DNA from: Bacillus sp. NTK034
Lineage (GTDB): Bacteria > Bacillota > Bacilli > Bacillales > Cytobacillaceae
DNA length: 64,000 nt
Assembly (NCBI RefSeq): GCF_017303275.1
Contig: NZ_JAFKOJ010000011.1
Coordinates: 1 to 64,000 of the forward strand
Reading direction: 5' to 3'
Below the pieces are notes generated by a model that was not told the DNA's origin, made no database searches, and was given only the letters and a program-made list of their open reading frames with translations. Position numbers and translations under genes: made by a program. This document shows positions 50,630 through 58,481 of the stretch, in pieces. Position 1 is the first letter of the stretch. Each line of letters starts with the position of its first letter.

Positions 50630-50758
50630 CTGCCTATCTTCTTTAAATAAAATGACTCTGATTAGTTACTGCCTCTATTATGTTAGTACCAAAATATAAA
50701 CTCCCTCTAAATAAATTCTTAAAGAAAGATAAACTTAATCTGAAATTTTCTTCATATT

Positions 50759-50791
50759 TATAAAAAAATAACCGCCACCTTTGTGACGGGT
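50759..50791 (-). terminator. Terminator of the two-component operon
   Basis: Minus strand: CCGTCAC, loop AAAG, GTGGCGG, TTATTTTTTTATA. Confidence 0.75.
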
Positions 50792-50813
50792 CTAAATAAA
50801 TACATAAAATAAA

Positions 50814-51500
50814 TTAAACATTGAATCGATAACCTGCTCCCCAAACGGTTTCCAAGAATTCCGGCTGTGCAGGGTCTCCTTCTATTTTCCCTCGTATTTT
50901 TCTGATATGAACGGTGACTGTTGAAACATCTGCAGCTGACTCCAGCCCCCAAATCTTTTCATAAAGCTGTTCTTTGCTCAATACTTGATTTGGATGCATG
51001 ACAAGAAATACTAATAAATCAAATTCCTTTGTTGTAAACGGAGTTTCTTCTCCGTCAATATAAACTTTGCGCGCTGACTTATCAATTGATATTCCATGAA
51101 CGAAAATCGTATTTGTTTGAGTTTGCTTTCCAGCTAAACGCTCATATCGCTCAAGATGTGCTTTCACCCTGGCTACCAGCTCACTCGGACTAAAAGGCTT
51201 GGTAATATAATCGTCCGCCCCTAAACCTAGACCCCGAATTTTATCGATATCCTCCTTTTTAGCTGACACAAACAAGATAGGAATGTTTTTAACTGCGCGT
51301 ATCTGTTTACATATTTCAAACCCATTTACTCCTGGAAGCATGATGTCTAAAATAATTAAATCATAGTGCTCTTGAAGAGCCTGCTGGAGTCCTTCATCAC
51401 CAGAATGTTGAATATCGACACGAAACTTATTTATTTCTAAATAATCTCTTTGCAATTCTGCAATACTAACGTCATCTTCAATAAGCAATATTTTTTTCAT
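50814..51500 (-). CDS. OmpR-family response regulator
   Basis: A 228-residue response regulator. Receiver domain 1-118 with acidic pair EDD (8-10), phosphoacceptor Asp52 in LIILDIMLPG, Thr/Ser region LFVSAKKEDI and KPF in DYITKPFSPSEL. C-terminal winged helix (130-228): VYIDGEETPFTTKEFDLLVF, LSKEQLYEKIWGLESAADVS, TVTVHIRKIRGKIEGD, WGAGYRFNV. It overlaps the kinase gene by four bases. Genes controlled are unknown; adjacent lipoproteins are candidates. Confidence 0.93.
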   Translation of the reverse strand: MKKILLIEDDVSIAELQRDYLEINKFRVDIQHSGDEGLQQALQEHYDLIILDIMLPGVNGFEICKQIRAVKNIPILFVSAKKEDIDKIRGLGLGADDYITKPFSPSELVARVKAHLERYERLAGKQTQTNTIFVHGISIDKSARKVYIDGEETPFTTKEFDLLVFLVMHPNQVLSKEQLYEKIWGLESAADVSTVTVHIRKIRGKIEGDPAQPEFLETVWGAGYRFNV

Positions 51501-52954
51501 ATTTTTTCACCTTTCTTTAGGGAAAAGAATATACTTGTACCTTTACATATCTCGCTTGAAGCCCAGATTTCCCCTCTATGCTCCAAAATTATTCGTTTCG
51601 CGATCGCAAGTCCTAAGCCGCTTCCGCCTGTCTCGGAACTTCTTGATTGTTCAGCACGGTAAAAACGTTCAAAAATATTTGGCAAGGCAGAAGGTTCTAT
51701 TCCTTGCCCATTATCTTCTACTTTAACAATTACATCGCCTAATCGTTCATGAAGAGAAATAGAAATCTTCTTCCTGTCTTTGTTCATATATTTAACACAA
51801 TTGCTTATTAAGTTGGCCAATACTCGTTTCAATTTCTCTCTATCCGCTTTCACGCAGATTGGTTTATTCAAAAGATGAAGCTCCATATGGATTCCTTGCT
51901 GAAGTAAATCCAAATAAAGTTCTTCTGCATAGTCTTTCATATATTTATCCAGTTCGATAGTCTCAAAGTGGAATGGTTCTTTTTTTAAATCCAGCTTGGA
52001 AAATAGGAACAGCTCATCAATTAATGAATCCATGTCCATTGCTTTTAAGTACACAGTCGACAAATACTTTTCCATCTTCTGAGGGGTATTGGCTACACCA
52101 TCTTTAATCCCCTCTACATATCCAATAATCGAAGTGATAGGTGTCTTCAAATCATGAGAAATATTGGTCAGAAGCTCTTTTCGATTTTCTTCGTACCGAA
52201 GCTGGAGGCTTATCGATTCTTTTAGCTTTATTCTCATTTCCTCAAACGCCCTGTTTAACTGTCCGATTTCATCATTTGAAGTCGCCTTGATTTCAAAATT
52301 TAAATCTCCTGATTTAATTCTTTCGGCACCTTCTTTAAGAAATGAGATAGGTTTAATAATGCTTCGTGAAACTAAATAATTCAATATACCAATAATCATA
52401 ATAAACAGGAACAGTAAAAGTCCGGATAAAATAGGGAACAATTCTCGAATGAGTTCAGCAGAGGAACTGGCCTTTCTTAATACGAAAACACTTCCTTCCC
52501 TCTTATCCGGAAAATAAAAATCAAACTTCACATACGTAAATAAATAGTCGTTGAGTTTAATGGTGTCTCGCGTGTTAATGTTTGTTTCTTCAAACCCCGG
52601 AAGAGATTTAACCAATGCCTGCTTGTTAAGAGCAGGGGAAGCGTACTCGACTTTGGTACCCTTTCTAACAACTATCCCGATATCCTCCTGCTCAATCTTT
52701 TTGAGCTCCTTTTCATTAAGGAGCTGGTTCGGATTATTCTTAGCAAAAAGCTTTAAATCGAGAAACACACTTTCTTCAACTGTTGTTAAAGGTTTTTGTA
52801 TATACGATTTTTTATAAAGATGCTCTATAGATCTTACATCACCTGTTATGGCAAAAATAATTAAAAAACCTGCTGCCAATAATAAAGTGATTGAAAAAAG
52901 AATCACTCCAATATAAGACAGCAGAAACCTCATTTTAATGGACATCTGTTTCAC
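51497..52954 (-). CDS. Sensor histidine kinase
   Basis: A 485-residue membrane kinase. TM1 10-35, extracytoplasmic sensor 36-165, TM2 about 170-192 (LSGLLLFLFIMIIGILNYLV), HAMP 193-245, HisKA with LLTNISHDLKTPITSIIGYV (phospho-His near 269), and HATPase with N-box LANLISNCVKYM, G1 VEDNGQGIE, F-box FERFYRAEQSRS and G2 GGSGLGLAIAKR. It phosphorylates the overlapping response regulator; the kinase gene comes first in this operon. The sensor has no named domain, so the signal is unknown. Confidence 0.93.
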   Translation of the reverse strand: MKQMSIKMRFLLSYIGVILFSITLLLAAGFLIIFAITGDVRSIEHLYKKSYIQKPLTTVEESVFLDLKLFAKNNPNQLLNEKELKKIEQEDIGIVVRKGTKVEYASPALNKQALVKSLPGFEETNINTRDTIKLNDYLFTYVKFDFYFPDKREGSVFVLRKASSSAELIRELFPILSGLLLFLFIMIIGILNYLVSRSIIKPISFLKEGAERIKSGDLNFEIKATSNDEIGQLNRAFEEMRIKLKESISLQLRYEENRKELLTNISHDLKTPITSIIGYVEGIKDGVANTPQKMEKYLSTVYLKAMDMDSLIDELFLFSKLDLKKEPFHFETIELDKYMKDYAEELYLDLLQQGIHMELHLLNKPICVKADREKLKRVLANLISNCVKYMNKDRKKISISLHERLGDVIVKVEDNGQGIEPSALPNIFERFYRAEQSRSSETGGSGLGLAIAKRIILEHRGEIWASSEICKGTSIFFSLKKGEKI

Positions 52955-53134
52955 TCACTCTGTTATAAAAATTTTCATCAGATCATACCTTATTCTTAGC
53001 ATTCAAGATAGTTTTATAAACCTATTATCCAGATTAAGAAATTAAAAGAACTATATCACATAAATCTTAAAACTTTCTAAAATATGTATGAAATATTTCT
53101 AAACAGTTAGCAAAAGTGATTAATTTCCATAGAA

Positions 53135-53749
53135 CTATGCCCGAAATGTTTTCCCAAGATGTTCGCCCAGTCCATAGTAGTGCCTGAAATTATAAATGAG
53201 GGGACTCCATTCATGAGGGTTCACATGATGATCATCCTTAAGGATGGATGTATGCGCATGGACCTTTAATGCCGTTACTTCCACAATGGCAAAGTGAGAG
53301 TCATGTTCCGGAACTCGAATGTGCTCCACCCTGCTCTCGATCTGAAGTGGACATTCCAGGATTCTAAAGGGCTTTACAATTTCTGCTTCCTTCTTCGTAA
53401 GGGAGGCTGCTGAGAATTTATCTTTTTCAAAACGGAATGAATTGATCCTTTTATATTCCGGTAATGGGTTCTTGCCTGTCAGCGGGGCTAAAGCTTCTAC
53501 ATTCTCCCAAAGGCCAGGATGAGGAACGTTTACAACACATTCAGGATGACTGCGAAGGTTATCCAATGCTTTTCCCCCTTCCCCGATTCCAAGGACAATG
53601 CATTCCCCTAATGCCCATGACGAGGATAAGGGGCTGATGTTGGATGTCCCATCTTCATTAAGTGTTGTTAACAATATCACTGGAGTTCCATAATATAAGA
53701 TTTTAGGCTGAATCGACTTGGTGATTATTTGGTTTTCTTCCTTTTTCAT
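53135..53749 (-). CDS. Flavin reductase family protein
   Basis: A 204-residue split-barrel flavoprotein of the flavin-reductase/DIM6 type. ATG 53749 (GGAGGAAA upstream) is preferred to one 21 codons earlier. FMN/flavin-site region: YYGTPVILLTTLNEDGTSNI, SPLSSSWALGECIVLGIGEG, GKALDNLRSHPECVVNVPHP, EVTALKVHAHTSIL. Members reduce flavin with NAD(P)H for partner monooxygenases. It is divergent from an HTH regulator gene 94 bases away, the likely controller. Confidence 0.85.
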   Translation of the reverse strand: MKKEENQIITKSIQPKILYYGTPVILLTTLNEDGTSNISPLSSSWALGECIVLGIGEGGKALDNLRSHPECVVNVPHPGLWENVEALAPLTGKNPLPEYKRINSFRFEKDKFSAASLTKKEAEIVKPFRILECPLQIESRVEHIRVPEHDSHFAIVEVTALKVHAHTSILKDDHHVNPHEWSPLIYNFRHYYGLGEHLGKTFRA

Positions 53750-53842
53750 TGCAGTTTCCTCCTGAACTTTTTTACGAATATCATTGTAAGGGGTAAATAT
53801 TTCAATTATCATCGAAATATGGATTACATGGAGGAATAAGAT

Positions 53843-54535
53843 ATGAATATGAATTCAAATGTAGCAAAAGTCGCTTCTTTGGTCAGTGAACCAAGTCGGG
53901 CAGCCATACTAACCGCCTTATTGGATGGCCGGTATCACACTGTAAATGAACTGGCCCATATGGCCCGGATTAAACCGCAAACGGCCAGCTTTCATCTCAA
54001 AAAAATGCTGGATGCTCAAGTGGTTTCAGCAGAAAAACAGGGAAGGCACCGATATTATGGCATCATGAATCAAGAAGTTGCCCAAGTGATGGAATCCTTT
54101 CTATCTATTGCGCCTGCTGCAGAAATTAAATCTTTTAAACATGCCTCTGAAGATAAAGCGATCCGCTTTGCCAGGACGTGCTATGATCATCTCGCTGGAA
54201 ATTTAGGTGTGCAGCTAACTGAATCGTTAAAAAGAAAAGGATTTATTACAGAAGAAGATGATACATTTAATATTACGGAAGATGGAAAAGCATTTTTTCA
54301 CTCCATGCAAATAGACCTGACCTCATTGAAAAAGAAGCGCCGCTCTTTTTCCCATAAATGTCTGGACTGGAGCGAAAGACGCCATCATCTTGCAGGCGCA
54401 CTGGGGAATGCCATCCTGGAGAAACTTCTGGAACGAAATTGGATACAGCGCATCCCTAAAACCCGCGCCATCAAAATAACCCCTCATGGAATGAAGGGAC
54501 TTAAGGAAACATTTGCTATAGATATGGATAGATAA
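53843..54535 (+). CDS. ArsR-type HTH transcriptional regulator
   Basis: A 230-residue regulator with an N-terminal ArsR-like winged helix: SLVSEPSRAAILTALLDGRY, MARIKPQTASFHLKKMLDAQ, VVSAEKQGRHRYYGIMNQEV. The C-terminal 130 residues form a second domain with ACDHLAGNLGV-like segment (CYDHLAGNLGVQLTESLKRK) and CLDWSERRHHLAGALGNAIL, a signature seen in B. subtilis YceK-like repressors with a cysteine that may sense ligand. GGAGGAATAAG precedes the ATG. Divergent from the flavin reductase gene, its probable target. Confidence 0.85.
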   Translation: MNMNSNVAKVASLVSEPSRAAILTALLDGRYHTVNELAHMARIKPQTASFHLKKMLDAQVVSAEKQGRHRYYGIMNQEVAQVMESFLSIAPAAEIKSFKHASEDKAIRFARTCYDHLAGNLGVQLTESLKRKGFITEEDDTFNITEDGKAFFHSMQIDLTSLKKKRRSFSHKCLDWSERRHHLAGALGNAILEKLLERNWIQRIPKTRAIKITPHGMKGLKETFAIDMDR

Positions 54536-54539
54536 AATA

Positions 54540-54571
54540 AAATGGTTCCTACACTTTTAGATGTGGGAACC
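54540..54571. terminator. Terminator between convergent genes
   Basis: GGTTCCTACA and TGTGGGAACC pair over CTTTTAGA; the minus strand has ATTTTATTTTATC after the stem, so it mainly serves the 41-residue gene. Confidence 0.7.
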
Positions 54572-54592
54572 CCCGTTCTTAAACCCCTTTAC

Positions 54593-54718
54593 TCAACCCA
54601 GCCACTGCTGATTGTATGCTGCGATTCCCAATATTGCCCCCACACCTGCACCAAATGCTAAACCCCAAATTGTCCACGTCGCTTTTTTATTCACTTGATT
54701 TTTATCCTTTTCTTCCAT
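54593..54718 (-). CDS. 41-residue single-helix membrane protein
   Basis: A frame of 41 codons with a near-perfect AGGAGGTGATGAC site. It reads MEEKDKNQVNKKATWTIWG, a Gly-rich membrane helix LAFGAGVGAILGIAAYNQQW and LG. Positively charged N-terminus followed by a GxxxG-type helix is typical of small Bacillus membrane peptides that modulate a partner; none can be named. A hairpin follows the stop. The strength of the ribosome binding site supports it as real. Confidence 0.75.
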   Translation of the reverse strand: MEEKDKNQVNKKATWTIWGLAFGAGVGAILGIAAYNQQWLG

Positions 54719-55026
54719 GTCATCACCTCCTCACACAAGAAGACCTTGCTCGTAAAATCACTGAATGGGCCCTCTTGCATAGTAAGCAGGTGTTATACTA
54801 CATGCTCTGATAAATTTATATTTAAATTCTCCTGCCGAAAATGATTTCTATAAATTATTGGAAAATCCTTCTTATTACTCCCGCTAGTTCTACAGAAAAG
54901 AGCTGCTTCCACAATCTCCACCCTGGAAATCCTGCTTATTGAATGTTGTGAGGCTCAAAAGTCATATGGTATATTCTATTAGGTTATTTGTACTATAAAT
55001 AGCACTTTTTTTATTGGTGAAGAGAT

Positions 55027-56558
55027 ATGAAAAAACCTATTAGATTAAGCATCCAGTGGCTTATTTTGAGTTTACTGGCTTTTGCTATGCTCGGCACCTT
55101 AGCCGGAAGTATCATTTCAAGTGCAGTGGTAAGCAAGAACAACCTGGAGAAAAATTATTTAATAGAGAATCAATATTATGCTCAAAAACTGGCAGCTACA
55201 ACGGATTCTTTATTTGGAAATATGATTAAAAATCTGACGATGGAAGCAAAAAATGAGGATTATTTGACTGCAGATTCCCATGCAATCCATGAGGAGTTAG
55301 AATTTATTTTGCAGTCGACTACCTTTTTTAATTCTATATTTTTTGTGGACAAAACTGGTCGTATTGCAGCATCTGCACCTGATATGGCTTTAGAGGGGAC
55401 TAAACTGAACAGTGTCGGTGCAAATGAAGCTCTGGAAAAGAAAGTTCCTTTAATATCAAAGCCATATGTAGGTGTGACCGGAAAATTAATAATGCTTATT
55501 TCTGTCCCTGTTTTTGATGATAATGGATCATATGGGGGATTTCTTGCCGGAACTATCTATTTACATGAAGAAAACAGTCTGATCAAGGTTCTGGGGCAGC
55601 ATCCCAAGCATGAAAACGATTCATATGTGTATGTGGTTGATTCTGAAGGAAATATTATATATCACCCGGATAAAAATAGAATTAACGATAATGTGAAAGA
55701 AAACAAAGTTGTACAGCAAGTTTTAGAAGGAAAGAACGGAAATCAGGAAGTCACGAATACCAAAGGTATATCCATGTTTGCCGGATATGCCTCTGCTACC
55801 TCAACAAGTAAATGGGGAATTATATCCCAGACTCCTAAAAAGTCTGTGATGAAGCCAGCCATGGAAATGGCCAAGCAAGTTACCCTGATAGCCATTCCAT
55901 TTATGATGTTTGTTTTTGTCCTGACCCTGATCATGATGAAAAAAATAGTGAACCCCATCAGGAATTTAGCTTCTTACGCAAAGCAGGTTACCACAGAACC
56001 ATCGAGCCCTGCGCCCTACATTCCCGGCTGGTATTATGAGTTAAAGGAATTGAAGCGTGCTATATTAGTAGCTGTTGATTTTTATCAGACAAAACTGACT
56101 GATCGGAGAGTGAATCGAATCTGGATCCGCTGACTGGCTTCTATAATCGCCGCTTTTTAGAAAAAAAGATTAATGATTTTGATATATACTCAATCATCTT
56201 ATTTGATATTGACCATTTTAAAGCTGTAAACGACCAATTTGGGCATCAAGTTGGAGATGAAGTGTTGAAATTTCTGTCTGAATTGGTTAAGAAGGAAACG
56301 AGGGCAAGTGATTTGTGCTTCCGCATTGGCGGGGAAGAATTTTTAATTATCCTTCCCGAAACCGGTATTCACATTACCGAAATCGTTGCAGAACGGATAA
56401 GGAAAACAACTGAATGCACCACAAGCCCATCCGGAAACCCAATCACTGTATCGATGGGAATCGGCAGCTTTTCGGAATTAATGAACAGAACTGACCAAGC
56501 GTTATATAAGGCAAAGCACGAGGGAAGAAACAGAGTGGTTATTGCAGGTGAAGACTAG
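55027..56558 (+). pseudogene. Diguanylate cyclase with dCache sensor, frameshifted
   Basis: The first frame (55027 to about 56105) has a membrane helix (10-32), an extracytoplasmic dCache domain with SIFFVDKTGRIAASAPDM and SYVYVVDSEGNIIYHPDK, and a second helix (295-318). After YYELKELKRAILVAVDFYQT it reads off as DRRVNRIWIR stop. One base out of phase the protein resumes ESNLDPLTGFYNRRFLEKK, then IILFDIDHFKAVNDQFGHQV and the active-site motif RIGGEEFLIILPETG, ending TDQALYKAKHEGRNRVV. One base near 56105 is missing. It would make c-di-GMP from GTP if intact. Confidence 0.88.
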
Positions 56559-56570
56559 TTCCGAGAAAAT

Positions 56571-56612
56571 AAGAGGGCAAGCTTTGATGAATATCTCTCA
56601 AAGCTTGCCCTC
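56571..56612. terminator. Bidirectional terminator
   Basis: GAGGGCAAGCTTTGA and TCAAAGCTTGCCCTC form a perfect 15-bp stem over a 10-base loop between the convergent diguanylate cyclase and cdd genes. Confidence 0.9.
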
Positions 56613-56620
56613 CATTTATT

Positions 56621-57019
56621 TTACATCTCTAAATCCGTAAATGCATACGGCAATAAATCCTTTAATGTCAATTCTAAGATTTCTTTTTTCTCATTCGTTA
56701 AGTAAACTGGCATATCCGGCATACAGAACTCGGCTAACACTTGTCTGCAGATGCTGCATGGCGGAAGAAAATCTGCCGTATCGCCCGCTACAGCAATAGC
56801 TTGAAAATCACCTTTTTTGTAACCGTTCGCAATTGCAGTGAAAATAGCTGTTCTCTCGGCACAATTCGTTGCACCTAACGAAACATTTTCCACATTCACT
56901 CCATTAATGACAGTGCCGTCTTTTAGCAATAATGCTGCTCCAACCGGAAATTTGGAATAGGGAGCATAGGCTTTCTCCTTCATACTGCGTGCACTTTCCA
57001 TCAATTGCTCTTTATTCAT
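56621..57019 (-). CDS. cdd: Cytidine deaminase
   Basis: A 132-residue homotetrameric-type cytidine deaminase. Start EQLMESARSMKEKAYAPYSK, FPVGAAL; zinc site GATNCAERTAIFTAIANGY (Cys with catalytic Glu) and LPPCSICRQVLAEF (two Cys). It converts cytidine or deoxycytidine to the uridine form in pyrimidine salvage. GGATGGGTAAC precedes the ATG. A nucleoside hydrolase gene lies divergently 245 bases away, another salvage enzyme. Confidence 0.95.
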   Translation of the reverse strand: MNKEQLMESARSMKEKAYAPYSKFPVGAALLLKDGTVINGVNVENVSLGATNCAERTAIFTAIANGYKKGDFQAIAVAGDTADFLPPCSICRQVLAEFCMPDMPVYLTNEKKEILELTLKDLLPYAFTDLEM

Positions 57020-57264
57020 AGTTACCCATCCTTTTCAAAGAAGAATGAACTTTTCACAGTCCCCTTAGGCCAATGTAAAATTGGCAGGATTTTTATCATA
57101 TATTTTTTTGAAATGTTTGTCAATATCATGTTGAAAGCCTCTGCAAATATTATCAGACCTGCCCTGACAGCTTTTTCACCTAAAGTTAACCACCTTAATG
57201 ACATAACCCGCTTCCCTATTTGATATGTTATAGAAATGGATATTTAGTATTGGGGGAATAGAAA

Positions 57265-58191
57265 ATGAAAAACATCATTTTGTTTGCTGACCCAGGGATT
57301 GATGATTCCATTGCCATCATATATGCCCTTCTTAATCCAAGCATAAATGTGCTAGCTATCGTATCGAGTTATGGGAACGTTACAAAAGAACAGGCAACAG
57401 ATAACATCGCCTATTTGCTCAAACTGGCCGGCAGACCGGATATCCCTATTATCGGAGGAGCTAATAGCCCTTCATCAGGGGAAATTCCCAGGTTCTATCC
57501 TGAAATTCATGGAGAGGAGGGATTGGGCCCTATACGGCCTCCAGAGGATGCAAAAGGGGAACTGACCAATTTCTCGGAGCTCTACACCATTATAAGGGAG
57601 AACCAGGACGTAACTATAGTAGATGTGGGGAGAAATACCTCATTAGCTGCACTATTTATATTAGGGGAAAATATTTCAGACAACATTAAAGAATTTTTTA
57701 TAATGGGTGGGGCTTTTCTGGTTCCTGGTAATGTAACACCCTCAGCAGAAGCCAATTTTTATGGTGACCCTATCTCTTCTCAGCTAGTATTGGCAAATTT
57801 AGATAACATCTATGTAGTTCCGCTTAACGTCACGAACAAAGCTATCATCACAATGGAGCATATTAAAATGATTCAGGAAATGACTGACAATCCAGTGATT
57901 CAAATTATGGATGAAGTGATGGAATATTATATAGAAGCCTATAAAAAACTTATTCCTGGAATTAACGGTGCTCCATTACATGATGTTGTAACTCTCTTCC
58001 TCATGGTCAACCCGGAAATGGGACGTTCTATTAGAAGAGATGTGAAAATACTAACAGCGGATGAAGGAAGAGGTACTTCCATTGCTGATTTCAGAGTCAG
58101 TTCCAAGCCTTCTGAAAAGAATAAAAATATTTTTCTGGATTTTAATTATCAGGGATTTATTGAAGATTTTATAAAAGTAATGAGTTCTTAA
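57265..58191 (+). CDS. Nucleoside hydrolase
   Basis: A 308-residue nucleoside hydrolase. The N-terminal Ca-binding motif reads ILFADPGIDDSIAIIYAL; the family consensus is DTDPGIDD, so the first Asp is replaced by Phe while the catalytic Asp-Asp and PG are kept. Other blocks: SYGNVTKEQATDNIAYLLKL, GPIRPPEDAKGEL, VDVGRNTSLA, IMGGAFLVPGNVTPSAEANF and NGAPLHDVVTLFLMV (His-Asp). It cleaves N-glycosidic bonds of ribonucleosides. GGGGGAATAG precedes the ATG. Likely role: nucleoside salvage with cdd. Confidence 0.9.
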   Translation: MKNIILFADPGIDDSIAIIYALLNPSINVLAIVSSYGNVTKEQATDNIAYLLKLAGRPDIPIIGGANSPSSGEIPRFYPEIHGEEGLGPIRPPEDAKGELTNFSELYTIIRENQDVTIVDVGRNTSLAALFILGENISDNIKEFFIMGGAFLVPGNVTPSAEANFYGDPISSQLVLANLDNIYVVPLNVTNKAIITMEHIKMIQEMTDNPVIQIMDEVMEYYIEAYKKLIPGINGAPLHDVVTLFLMVNPEMGRSIRRDVKILTADEGRGTSIADFRVSSKPSEKNKNIFLDFNYQGFIEDFIKVMSS

Positions 58192-58216
58192 GCAGGGAAG
58201 CTGGATCATTTAACTT

Positions 58217-58333
58217 TCTGAATGAGCACCAAAAATCGGACTTGTTCGCTCGCAGCTCCCCCCTGTCTGAAGGAGCGCCAAGTCCGGACTCGTTCGCTCA
58301 GGTTTCTTCTCCTCTTGTCCGAATGAGCCTGCT
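58217..58333. repeat. Degenerate interspersed repeat with alternating units
   Basis: Units of the type TCGGACTTGTTCGCTC (58237-58252), TGTCTGAAGGAGCG, TCCGGACTCGTTCGCTC and TGTCCGAATGAGC recur in about 117 bases, in both orientations: GTTCGCTC and its complement-like GAATGAGC alternate. Non-coding; any frame across it is chance. No transposase or hairpin-with-T-run. Confidence 0.55.
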
Positions 58334-58481
58334 CCTTTAGCCCCTAATTGAATTTCCCTCCCCCTTCTGTTTTTACCCGGTTTTTTTAAAGGTATAAAAT
58401 TGTTGTTAACAGCGGTCCTGAATATATTTAATGGATTATTCACAAAATCTATAGGAAGACAAGCAGATTGGACTGAACAGC

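Noticed and set aside
58210-58443. A 77-codon minus-strand frame before yhgE.
   Set aside because: It runs over the alternating repeat block, has low-complexity basic composition and no ribosome binding site.
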